Origin: Bacillota bacterium
GTDB taxonomy: Bacteria; Bacillota; Clostridia; Oscillospirales; Ruminococcaceae
DNA length: 13,337 bases
NCBI GenBank assembly: GCA_023429685.1
Contig: JAEZDF010000118.1
Coordinates: forward strand, 1 to 13,337
Direction of reading: 5' to 3'
Position 1 is the first letter of the stretch. Each line of letters opens with the position of its first letter. The notes below the pieces were generated by a model that was not told the origin of the DNA, did no database searches, and worked only from the letters and a program-made list of their open reading frames with translations. A program made the translations under genes and the position numbers. Below are positions 1-5,693 of the stretch, in pieces.

Positions 1-65
1 ACAAAGCCGCGGCCTTTGCACAGGGCGACAATCTTTTCCATCGTTTTCTGCTCGTTTGAAAGCAT
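1..65 (-). CDS. glyQS: Glycyl-tRNA synthetase, N-terminal fragment (cut by window edge)
   Basis: Only about 21 codons are visible. They read MLSNEQKTMEKIVALCKGRG followed by FV, which matches the N-terminus of the single-chain, bacterial/eukaryotic-type glycyl-tRNA synthetase (KTMEKIVxLCKxRGF...). The family charges tRNA-Gly in the cytoplasm as a dimer. Everything after the first residues, including the class II motifs, lies outside the window. I chose the ATG at 65..63. An in-frame ATG at 80..78 is possible, but its AGGA would touch the start codon, whereas GGTGG at 78-74 sits 8 bases before 65. A sigma-A promoter at 110-138 gives a leader of only about 40 bases. The call rests on a short stretch and is likely but not certain. 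Confidence 0.75.
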   Translation of the reverse strand, partial: MLSNEQKTMEKIVALCKGRGF

Positions 66-109
66 AGCACGTACCACCATTCCTGTTTGATAAGAATACA
101 ACAATAGTA

Positions 110-138
110 ATTCTATGACAGAGGGCGTAAATAGTCAA
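110..138 (-). promoter_or_regulatory. Sigma-A promoter of glyQS
   Basis: On the minus strand TTGACT (138-133) is followed after exactly 17 bases by TAGAAT (115-110), a near-consensus vegetative promoter. Transcription would start near 103, leaving about 38 bases of leader before the ATG at 65. That is too short for a T-box element, which many Firmicutes use upstream of glycyl-tRNA synthetase. Confidence 0.7.
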
Positions 139-263
139 GAGAATTGAGCGGTGAGAAGGAAAATCGGGGGTAAAAGCCACGGACGAGCGGTCTATGATAA
201 TCCTGTACCAAAAAATTGAACCACTGCCGTCACAAAACCCTGTTTGGAAACGTTATAGTATAA

Positions 264-286
264 GAGGGTTGTTTCATAACACCCTT
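264..286 (+). other. Leader hairpin upstream of the 41-residue ORF
   Basis: AGGGT (265-269) and GTT (271-273) pair with AACACCCT (278-285), giving an 8-pair stem with one bulged T and the loop TCAT. No T-tract follows. A second inverted repeat lies directly downstream, CACCATG at 287-293 against CATGGTG at 320-326. Together they suggest a structured leader ahead of the small membrane protein gene. A TATAGTATAAG stretch at 254-264 could hold a -10 box, but I see no convincing -35. Confidence 0.35.
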
Positions 287-351
287 CACCATGACTGCAC
301 ATGCCAAATCAAGGGATAACATGGTGTATTAACAGAAAGGTGCGATGAAAC

Positions 352-477
352 ATGCAATTCTTCTGGCTGCCCGCCTTCAATGCCATTATGAGCACGCTGG
401 AGGCTATGTTCTACCTTGTTATGATTATTGCCGCGCTTAAGCTGATTAAGGCACTGGATAAATATAACAGCAAATAA
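352..477 (+). CDS. Small single-pass membrane protein, 41 aa, function unknown
   Basis: This short reading frame starts ATG CAA TTC TTC TGG and ends TAA after 41 codons. It has a good ribosome site, AAAGGTG at 336-342, 9 bases before the ATG. An overlapping ATG at 345 in another frame lies too close to that site and encodes an unremarkable peptide. The product has a hydrophobic core (about residues 5-29, with a Pro at 7 and a Glu at 17) and a charged tail KLIKALDKYNSK, typical of a one-helix inner-membrane microprotein with its tail in the cytoplasm. A lipoprotein gene follows 77 bases downstream on the same strand, so the two may share a transcript. I recognise no family. Reality of the gene is supported by the ribosome site and the clean membrane-helix pattern, not by homology. 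Confidence 0.55.
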   Translation: MQFFWLPAFNAIMSTLEAMFYLVMIIAALKLIKALDKYNSK

Positions 478-503
478 AGACTATCGGGTGCAGTTTATTC
501 GCA

Positions 504-532
504 AGTTGGCATATGCAAGTTGTATGCCAACT
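504..532 (+). other. Strong hairpin between the small ORF and the lipoprotein gene
   Basis: AGTTGGCATA (504-513) is perfectly complementary to TATGCCAACT (523-532), a 10-bp stem with a 9-base loop. The loop repeats GCAAGTTG, which also occurs at 501-508. The following AATTTAAT is not a proper U-tract, so this is more likely an mRNA-processing, stability or attenuation element than a full terminator. It ends 8 bases before the GGAGG of the next gene, close enough to affect ribosome loading. Confidence 0.5.
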
Positions 533-554
533 AATTTAATGGAGGACAAAAGCG

Positions 555-1175
555 TTGAACAGATTGTTTGTTGCCGGATTGGTATTGGAAGTTGCTCTTT
601 TTACTGGTTGCGGCAGTTTCTCTGCTCAGGGCAACAACGTCCTGACGGACAAACATTCGTCGCTCGCTTATCCGTCTAGCCTAAACGAAGTTTTACAAAC
701 GCCATCTTCCTCGGGCACACAGAGCATTGCTTCATATACGCAAGCCGCTGTAACCTGCTTTAAGGAAAATCCATCGCAGTACGCCTTTGAGAACACCGAG
801 GGGATATCCCGACAACTGGTCACAGAAAAAATGTTTGATATGATTATGCGTGGTATGATGGAGCCACAGGAAAACAGAACCTTTACAATCACAGACTACC
901 GCAACCTGACTATTGAGAGTTATTCAAAAACCGAATTGTCCGCGATGAACTTGGAGGAATCTCCCTTAGCTGGTCTTGCGGATAAACTAACCGATGACCA
1001 ATGGATTGCGTTGTGTACCGTAGAGTTCCGATATAAAGGTACATACAGCCCCATTGGCAACAGCGAGAATTTACCGGACGATTTTTGGGCAAGCGATTGG
1101 TTTGGAATGTTCGGGGTACTGTTTGAGCAGGACGGGGATGTGTTTTTGGCTAGATTTTATCCTGCCGACAAGTAG
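555..1175 (+). CDS. Predicted lipoprotein of unknown function
   Basis: A 206-residue protein starting at TTG 555, with GGAGG at 541-545 nine bases upstream. No in-frame ATG has a comparable site. The N-terminus MNRLFVAGLVLEVALFTGCGS is a lipoprotein signal: one Arg, a hydrophobic stretch (4-17, oddly with Glu12) and a lipobox-like FTGC with the modifiable Cys at residue 19. The mature part begins with a Ser/Gln/Asn-rich linker, then a soluble domain of about 150 residues ending in FGVLFEQDGDVFLARFYPADK, which looks like a beta-rich extracytoplasmic domain. I recognise no catalytic motif or family. It follows the 41-aa membrane protein and faces the AEC permease gene tail to tail. It would be anchored to the outer face of the membrane. 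Confidence 0.8.
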   Translation: MNRLFVAGLVLEVALFTGCGSFSAQGNNVLTDKHSSLAYPSSLNEVLQTPSSSGTQSIASYTQAAVTCFKENPSQYAFENTEGISRQLVTEKMFDMIMRGMMEPQENRTFTITDYRNLTIESYSKTELSAMNLEESPLAGLADKLTDDQWIALCTVEFRYKGTYSPIGNSENLPDDFWASDWFGMFGVLFEQDGDVFLARFYPADK

Positions 1176-1208
1176 CGTCGAAAGGACAACCCAGCCTACT
1201 AAAAGCCT

Positions 1209-1246
1209 AAAAACGCCCCCAAACGACAACAAGTCGTTTGGGGGCG
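1209..1246 (-). terminator. Rho-independent terminator of the deo operon
   Basis: A perfect 14-bp stem (1214-1227 with 1233-1246, core CGCCCCCAAACGAC) closes on the loop AACAA. Read on the minus strand it is followed directly by TTTTT (1213-1209), so it terminates the operon ending with the AEC permease at 1260. On the plus strand no T-run follows, so it would serve the converging lipoprotein gene only weakly. Confidence 0.9.
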
Positions 1247-1259
1247 CGATTGCTTCCTC

Positions 1260-2183
1260 TCACCCAAACAGCCACTCAATCGCAAACCCGATTATCGGGA
1301 TGGTGACAAGCGAAAACAGAGTGGAAAGCACAATGCCCTTCGAGCACATCAGCGGGTCGCAGTCGTACCGCTCGCCGAATATGGCAACGGTGGTGGCGGC
1401 AGGCATGGCGAGCATGATGGTGACGACCGTCGCCATCTCGGCACTCGCGCCAAACAAACGAAGCGCCACCAGCCCCACGGCGGGGATGAGTAGCAGCCTG
1501 AGCGCCGTCATTATGTATAGAGACAGGTCGGTGAACATCTCTTTGAGATTGATCTGTGCAAGCATCGAGCCGATTACCAACATGCTAAGGGGGGTGCACA
1601 GCCCGCCGAGTATCGACAGCGTCTCCTGCACCGGCGCGGGCAGCTTGATTTGAAGCACAAATAAAACGACCATCACAATGGCGGAAAGGACGTTTGCATC
1701 CCGTAAAAGCTTTAGGGGGTTTTGCATCTTGGTCCGCGCCATCAGGCTAGAGCCGTAGGTAAACAGGAACAGCTGAAACATGATGTTAAAGAACACCGCG
1801 TAAAACACGCCCGTTTCGGGCAGAAAGATGCTGATAATGGGGTAGCCCAAAAAGCCCACATTGGCAAACACCGTCAGGGTGACAAACACGCGGATGCGGG
1901 TGTCCGAAAGCCGGAGCATACGCGCAACCAGGTGCGAGAGCGGGATGGTTAACAGATAGTACGCGACAGCACAGCCGAACACCAGCAGGATGTTGTTCAT
2001 GCGGTCAGCGGTATACGACACGCTGCCGGATGAGAGCACCAGCGCAGGCATCGCAATCACCAGCACCACGCGCGAAAGACCCATCTGAAGACCGGCGTCC
2101 AGCACGCCCTTTTTGCGCGCGGCGTAGCCCACCGCAATCAGCGCGAATATAACAAACAGCTTACCCAGTACAGAAATAATCAT
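1260..2183 (-). CDS. AEC-family membrane transporter (auxin efflux carrier-like)
   Basis: A 307-residue polytopic membrane protein with about ten hydrophobic helices. It carries AEC-family hallmarks: ANVGFLGYPI (107-116) at the break in the N-terminal half, GGLCTPLSMLVIGSML (193-208), and PAATTVAIFGERYDCD (261-276) in the C-terminal half. The family contains malate and other organic-anion permeases and plant PIN-like efflux carriers, but most bacterial members have no known substrate. I chose ATG 2183 because GGCGGG lies 9 bases upstream; a TTG at 2189 would have only 3 bases. It lies 45 bases after cdd and just before the strong terminator, so it appears to be the last gene of the nucleoside-catabolism operon. 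A weak internal promoter in the cdd tail (TTTACA, 18 bases, TAAGAT) cannot be excluded. The family is secure; the substrate is unknown. Confidence 0.88.
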   Translation of the reverse strand: MIISVLGKLFVIFALIAVGYAARKKGVLDAGLQMGLSRVVLVIAMPALVLSSGSVSYTADRMNNILLVFGCAVAYYLLTIPLSHLVARMLRLSDTRIRVFVTLTVFANVGFLGYPIISIFLPETGVFYAVFFNIMFQLFLFTYGSSLMARTKMQNPLKLLRDANVLSAIVMVVLFVLQIKLPAPVQETLSILGGLCTPLSMLVIGSMLAQINLKEMFTDLSLYIMTALRLLLIPAVGLVALRLFGASAEMATVVTIMLAMPAATTVAIFGERYDCDPLMCSKGIVLSTLFSLVTIPIIGFAIEWLFG

Positions 2184-2228
2184 GAACAATAACCCGCCTT
2201 GTTTTGTCTTATTACCATCTTATGTGAT

Positions 2229-2657
2229 CTACGTATTTTGTGTAAAGCGTCCGCTAGAAAAGCCGTCCGGCAGCAGCTGTGCCAGCGTACGTACCGTGTA
2301 TTCCCGCTCGGTACGGGCGGTGATGACGGTAAACGTGTCGGGGTCGCAGAACTCCGCCATCACCTGACGGCACACGCCGCAGGGGTAAAAGTAGGTGTAG
2401 TCGTCTAACCGCGCGTCCCTGTGTGCGCCCACCACCGCAATGGCAGTAAACTCGGTTACACCCTCGGATACCGCCTTAAAGAACGCGGTGCGCTCGGCGC
2501 AGTTGGTGGGCGAATACGCCGCGTTTTCGATGTTGCAGCCAAGATACACGCGCCCGTCCGCTGCAAGTAGGGCGGCACCCACCAGATACCCCGAATAGGG
2601 CGCGTATGCGTATGTTCGCGCCAAAAACGCCTGTCGTACCAGCTCTTTTTCGTCCAT
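2229..2657 (-). CDS. cdd: Cytidine deaminase
   Basis: A 142-residue homotetramer-type cytidine deaminase, which hydrolyses cytidine and deoxycytidine to uridine and deoxyuridine in the cytoplasm for pyrimidine salvage. It has the substrate-binding CNIENAAY (41-48), the catalytic CAE (Cys53, Glu55) and the zinc-binding PCGVC (Cys93, Cys96), the spacing expected of the short Bacillus-type enzyme. Length matches the family (about 130-140). The ATG at 2657 has GGGGAG 8 bases upstream, nearly touching the deoB stop 16 bases away, so translation is likely coupled. It is the fourth gene of the operon. No pyrimidine-nucleoside phosphorylase is present to process the uridine product, so that step must be encoded elsewhere. 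Confidence 0.97.
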   Translation of the reverse strand: MDEKELVRQAFLARTYAYAPYSGYLVGAALLAADGRVYLGCNIENAAYSPTNCAERTAFFKAVSEGVTEFTAIAVVGAHRDARLDDYTYFYPCGVCRQVMAEFCDPDTFTVITARTEREYTVRTLAQLLPDGFSSGRFTQNT

Positions 2658-2673
2658 GCGCGTTTCTCCCCTT

Positions 2674-3855
2674 TTATCCTTGTGTCAGCGCGTCGGCGCG
2701 GTTTGTGCCGTCGGTCTGCGCCGATACACCCAAAAGCCCCGCCGCCGTGGCACCGATATCCGCGAAGGTGGGTAATGTGCCGAGGTTTACCCCCGCCCGA
2801 ATCGGCTTGCCGTACACCAGCCACGGGGTGTACTCCCGCGAATGGTCGGTGCTCTCGGTGGAGGGGTCACAGCCGTGGTCGGCGGTAATCATTAGTACAT
2901 CCCCGTCGCCCAGCAGGCGCATCAACTGCCCAATCTGCGCGTCGGCGCGGTTTAACGCCTCGGTGTAGCCTGCCACATCGTTGCGATGCCCGTAGGTCAT
3001 GTCAAACTCCACCAGGTTTACAAAGCAAAGCCCATGAAAACCACGCCCCGCAAGCGCAAGGGTCTTTTGCATGCCGTCGTCGTTGGATACGGTACGCACC
3101 GCTTCGGTGATGCCCCTACCCGCGTAGATGTCGGTAATCTTGCCCACGGCAATGCTTTCAAGCCCTGCCTGCGCGATAAAATCGAGCACCGTGTCCCGGG
3201 GCGGGGCAAGCGAAAAGTCGTGGCGGTTTGCCGTGCGCCGGTAGTCGGGGTAGTCCCCCTCAAACGGGCGGGCAATCACCCTACCTACCCCATGCGCCCC
3301 GGTTAGGATGCCCCGCGCCGCTTCGCAGTATCGGTACAGCTCCTCGGGCGGTACAATGCGCTCGTGCGCCGCAATCTGAAACACGCTGTCCGCCGAGGTG
3401 TAAACAATCAGCGCACCCGTTTCTTCATGCTCTCTACCGTAATCCAGAATCACCTTTGTGCCGGAGTAGGGCTTGTTGCACAACATCCCTCTGCCCGTTT
3501 GTTTTTCAAACTCCGCCAGTATCTCGGACGGAAAGCCGTCAGGGTACACCGGCATGGGCACAGGCGAAACGATGCCCGCTATCTCCCAATGACCGATGGT
3601 GGTGTCCTTGCCTGCCGATGCCTCGCGCATACGGGCAAACGCGCCGCTTGGGGCAGTTACTGGCACGCCGCAGCCAATGCCATCGATGTTGTACAGCCCC
3701 ATCGCGGCAAGGTTTGGCAGATGCAGCTTGCCCGTCTGCCAGCAGGCGCGCAGGGTATGGCTGCCCGCGTCGCCATACTGCGCCGCGTCGGGTGCTTCGC
3801 CAATGCCCACGCTGTCGAGCACGATTAAAAACAGGCGGTTTGCTTTGTTGTTCAT
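2674..3855 (-). CDS. deoB: Phosphopentomutase
   Basis: A 393-residue phosphopentomutase of the alkaline-phosphatase superfamily. It interconverts ribose- or deoxyribose-1-phosphate and the 5-phosphate, linking PNP to DeoC. The metal ligands are visible: Asp14 in VLDSVGIGE, Asp285 and His290 (FDMTYGH), Asp326-His327 (ITADHG) and His338 (STDHSREYTPW). The phosphorylated Thr is in GKDTTIGHWE (Thr85/86). I chose ATG 3855, with AAAGGAG 11 bases upstream; the frame remains open upstream to about 3909, but that would overlap pnp and has no ribosome site. It lies 31 bases after pnp and 16 before cdd, tightly packed in the operon. Two di-manganese sites are expected from the family. Confidence 0.97.
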   Translation of the reverse strand: MNNKANRLFLIVLDSVGIGEAPDAAQYGDAGSHTLRACWQTGKLHLPNLAAMGLYNIDGIGCGVPVTAPSGAFARMREASAGKDTTIGHWEIAGIVSPVPMPVYPDGFPSEILAEFEKQTGRGMLCNKPYSGTKVILDYGREHEETGALIVYTSADSVFQIAAHERIVPPEELYRYCEAARGILTGAHGVGRVIARPFEGDYPDYRRTANRHDFSLAPPRDTVLDFIAQAGLESIAVGKITDIYAGRGITEAVRTVSNDDGMQKTLALAGRGFHGLCFVNLVEFDMTYGHRNDVAGYTEALNRADAQIGQLMRLLGDGDVLMITADHGCDPSTESTDHSREYTPWLVYGKPIRAGVNLGTLPTFADIGATAAGLLGVSAQTDGTNRADALTQG

Positions 3856-3886
3856 GGCAGTAACCGCTCCTTTACTATGTTGCAGC

Positions 3887-4603
3887 CTATTTCGCAAGCG
3901 AAAGGGCAACCTTCATCATATCGGTAAACGAGTTCTGACGCTGCTCGGCGCTCATTGCCTCGCCCGTGCGCACGTTGTCGGATATCGTAACAAGGCACAG
4001 GGCGTTCTTTCCCGCACGCGCGGCGTTCATATACAGTGCCGCCGCCTCCATCTCCACGGCGAGCACGCCCATCTTACCCCACTGCTCCACCGCGGTGGCG
4101 TCGTCGCTGTAAAAGGTGTCGCTTGAAAGGATGTTTCCCACCCGATAGGGCACGCCCAGAGACTGAGCCGCCTCCACCGCCTTGGTCAGCAGCCCGTAGC
4201 TTGCCACGGGGGCAAACGTACCGGGCAGCCCGTACTGGTGCGCAAAGTTTGAGTTGGTACACGCGCCCATCGCAACCACCAGGTCGCCTAGGGCAAGGGA
4301 CGGGTCAAACGCGCCCGCCGAGCCGATGCGGATGATGTTCTCCACCCCGTAAAAGTGGAACAGCTCATACGAATAGATGCCCATCGACGGCATGCCCATG
4401 CCGCTACCCTGCACCGAGACGGGTACGCCCTCGTACTCGCCCGTGAAGCCGTACATCCCGCGAACGCTGTTGTAGCGCACGGGGTTTGTTAAAAAGGTCT
4501 CCGCCACCACCTGCGCGCGCAGCGGGTCGCCCGGCATCAGCACGGTTTTGGCGATCTCTCCCGGTCTTGCGCCGATGTGTGGGGTGGGTGTGTTGTTTGA
4601 CAT
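3887..4603 (-). CDS. deoD: Purine-nucleoside phosphorylase, DeoD type
   Basis: A 238-residue protein of the hexameric, E. coli-type purine nucleoside phosphorylase family. It cleaves purine (deoxy)nucleosides with phosphate to the base and (deoxy)ribose-1-phosphate. Family residues are in place: TPHIGA with His9, the phosphate-binding MPGDPLRA (Gly25, Arg29), Arg48, RIGSAG (Arg92, Ser95), VEMEAAALY (Glu184, Glu186), and the catalytic Asp209 (SDN) with Arg222. The usual SDH reads SDN here, a minor substitution next to the catalytic Asp. ATG 4603 has AAAGGAG 11 bases upstream. It is followed closely by deoB, but a 178-base spacer containing palindromic repeats and a possible internal promoter separates it from deoC. 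Confidence 0.96.
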   Translation of the reverse strand: MSNNTPTPHIGARPGEIAKTVLMPGDPLRAQVVAETFLTNPVRYNSVRGMYGFTGEYEGVPVSVQGSGMGMPSMGIYSYELFHFYGVENIIRIGSAGAFDPSLALGDLVVAMGACTNSNFAHQYGLPGTFAPVASYGLLTKAVEAAQSLGVPYRVGNILSSDTFYSDDATAVEQWGKMGVLAVEMEAAALYMNAARAGKNALCLVTISDNVRTGEAMSAEQRQNSFTDMMKVALSLAK

Positions 4604-4630
4604 GATGTTTCACGCTCCTTTGTTTTGCAG

Positions 4631-4645
4631 TAAACCTCAGGTTTA
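4631..4645. repeat. Small palindrome in the pnp leader
   Basis: TAAACC (4631-4636) and GGTTTA (4640-4645) form a 6-bp hairpin with a 3-base loop, between the palindromic repeat and the ribosome site of deoD. It could be part of the leader structure. The evidence is only the symmetry. Confidence 0.3.
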
Positions 4646-4651
4646 AATTCT

Positions 4652-4677
4652 GTAGGGAACGGTCCCCGACCGTTCCG
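4652..4677 (+). repeat. REP-like palindromic repeat, GGAACGG type
   Basis: The unit reads GTAGG, then GGAACGGTC, loop CCC, GACCGTTCC, then G. The stem is 9 bp (4656-4664 with 4668-4676) and perfect. It is framed asymmetrically by GTAGG on one side and CCG on the other, like the GGGCGA-type unit at 4711-4753 read on the opposite strand. A related GGAACGG palindrome lies at 11688-11715. No U-tract follows on the operon strand, so it should not terminate transcription. Confidence 0.6.
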
Positions 4678-4695
4678 AATCATCTCATCCTTTAC

Positions 4696-4723
4696 ATTAT
4701 ACTCGACAACGGGCGATTGCAAA
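4696..4723 (-). promoter_or_regulatory. Possible internal promoter for deoD-deoB-cdd-AEC
   Basis: On the minus strand a perfect TATAAT (4701-4696) is preceded after 16 bases by TTTGCA (4723-4718), a partial -35 match. The -35 lies inside the palindromic repeat at 4711-4753. If used, it would let the last four genes be transcribed without deoC. The -10 is excellent, but spacing and -35 are only fair. Confidence 0.4.
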
Positions 4724-4753
4724 TACGAACTTGCTTCGCTATTCGCCCCTACG
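4711..4753 (-). repeat. REP-like palindromic repeat, GGGCGA type, long form
   Basis: Outer arms GGGCGA (4711-4716) and TCGCCC (4743-4748) enclose a second imperfect hairpin (ATACGAA, loop, TTCGCTAT), and the unit ends in CTACG. Both ends, GGGCGATTGC and TCGCCCCTACGAT, recur at 12230-12254, where the interior is only a few bases. The two are therefore copies of one family, this one carrying extra internal sequence. Confidence 0.6.
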
Positions 4754-4781
4754 ATTGGTTATGATAATACACGAGAACCCG

Positions 4782-5447
4782 CTAATAGCCCCCTGCCTCG
4801 CCTCCCGTCAGCAGCGCGACGGCAGAGCTTGTGCCGATGCGCATGCAGCCCGCGGCAAGAAACGCCTCCAAATCCTGCCGAGTCTTTACGCCGCCCGCTG
4901 CCTTGATCTTTACGTTCTCGCCGATGTGCCGTTTAAACAGCTCTACATCCGCAAGGGTCGCGCCCGCCGTGCCAAAGCCGGTGGAGGTCTTGATATAATC
5001 CGCGCCCGCGTCGGTAACACACCGGCACAGGGCTATTTTCTCGTCCTCGGTTAGGTAACAGGTCTCGATAATCACCTTAAGCACCCGGTCGCCCACTGCC
5101 TGTTTTATCTGGGCAATCTCGGCGGTCACACGGTCAAATGCGCCGTCTTTGACGTCGCACAGGTTAACGACCATGTCCACCTCGTCCGCGCCCATCGCCA
5201 CCGCGTCCGCCGCCTCATACACCTTGGCGGCAGCGGTCATATATCCAAGCGGAAAGCCGATGACGGTGCAGATGCGCACCGCCTGCCCATACGCGGCTCG
5301 GATACGCTTTATATAGCACGTAGGCACGCACACCGTGGCGGTTTTGTACTTGATATGTTCGTCGCACAGCGTTTTTATGTACTGCCAGGTGCAGCCGGGC
5401 TTTAGCTGTGTATGGTCGATGTGCGATAAAATCTCTGCGTTTTGCAT
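4782..5447 (-). CDS. deoC: Deoxyribose-phosphate aldolase
   Basis: A 221-residue TIM-barrel class I aldolase that splits 2-deoxyribose-5-phosphate into glyceraldehyde-3-phosphate and acetaldehyde, the final step of deoxynucleoside catabolism. Active-site elements are visible: DEVDMV (Asp91), KVIIET (Lys124), the Schiff-base Lys153 in YIKTSTG, and Lys182 in IKAAGGVK; the phosphate-binding GTSS is at 205-208. I chose ATG 5447, with the G-rich GGGGGGAA just upstream, since family members begin about ten residues before DHTxLK. The open frame extends to 5492 but would start at or before the predicted transcription start. It is the first gene of the operon, with a promoter at 5498-5527. Confidence 0.96.
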   Translation of the reverse strand: MQNAEILSHIDHTQLKPGCTWQYIKTLCDEHIKYKTATVCVPTCYIKRIRAAYGQAVRICTVIGFPLGYMTAAAKVYEAADAVAMGADEVDMVVNLCDVKDGAFDRVTAEIAQIKQAVGDRVLKVIIETCYLTEDEKIALCRCVTDAGADYIKTSTGFGTAGATLADVELFKRHIGENVKIKAAGGVKTRQDLEAFLAAGCMRIGTSSAVALLTGGEAGGY

Positions 5448-5497
5448 CGGTATTCCCCCCATTATCTTGCGCTGAAAGTCAGCCCTTATCACTTTTT

Positions 5498-5527
5498 ATC
5501 CTATCACATTTATTTGCTTACTGTAAA
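5498..5527 (-). promoter_or_regulatory. Promoter of the deo operon
   Basis: Minus strand TTTACA (5527-5522), an 18-base spacer and TAGGAT (5503-5498). Transcription would begin near 5491, about 44 bases before the deoC ATG. The -35 sits inside the palindrome at 5513-5532. It is the best promoter match between the divergent deoC and FNT genes on this strand. Confidence 0.55.
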
Positions 5528-5532
5528 GCAAA
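5513..5532. promoter_or_regulatory. Possible operator overlapping the deo promoter -35
   Basis: TTTGCTT (5513-5519) and AAGCAAA (5526-5532) are perfect 7-base inverted arms around ACTGTA. The right arm overlaps the -35 hexamer of the deo promoter, the position expected for a repressor site. No regulator gene lies in the window, and the sequence is not one I can assign to a known regulator. Confidence 0.4.
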
Positions 5533-5593
5533 ACCCCGCTGGAGTACGAGGTTTAAACAAGCGGCAGTCGGTACATTTTGACGCATTTTCCAT

Positions 5594-5622
5594 TTGCGCT
5601 AACACTACTGGTATGCTATACT
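5594..5622 (+). promoter_or_regulatory. Extended -10 promoter of the FNT transporter gene
   Basis: TTGCGC (5594-5599), a 17-base spacer and TATACT (5617-5622), preceded by TG to give the extended motif TGnTATACT. Transcription would start near 5629. This argues against the long upstream extension of the reading frame. Confidence 0.65.
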
Positions 5623-5693
5623 ACCCTTTGGTGCTGTCAAGTTCCCCTCTCTTTATACCAATATTATGGCAGTGGCAAAGGATGAAACCTGTT

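Noticed and set aside
62..84. T-box-like string AGGAATGGTGGTAC upstream of or within the glyQS start
   Set aside because: A glycine T-box should carry TGGA in the bulge, no specifier stem is visible, and the promoter at 110-138 leaves too little leader.
345..440. Alternative frame starting ATG AAA CAT
   Set aside because: The ATG lies only 2 bases from the ribosome site and the peptide shows no membrane or other pattern, whereas the overlapping frame at 352 has proper spacing and a membrane helix.
1054..1653. 199-codon plus-strand frame across the lipoprotein end and AEC gene
   Set aside because: It overlaps two well-supported genes, has no ribosome site and reads antisense to a clear transporter.
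3228..3863. 211-codon plus-strand frame opposite deoB
   Set aside because: Antisense shadow of a GC-rich gene: low-complexity Pro/Arg/Cys-rich translation and no ribosome site.
5442..5693. N-terminal extension of the FNT gene
   Set aside because: The extended -10 promoter places the transcription start near 5629, and the extra residues match no FNT family N-terminus.
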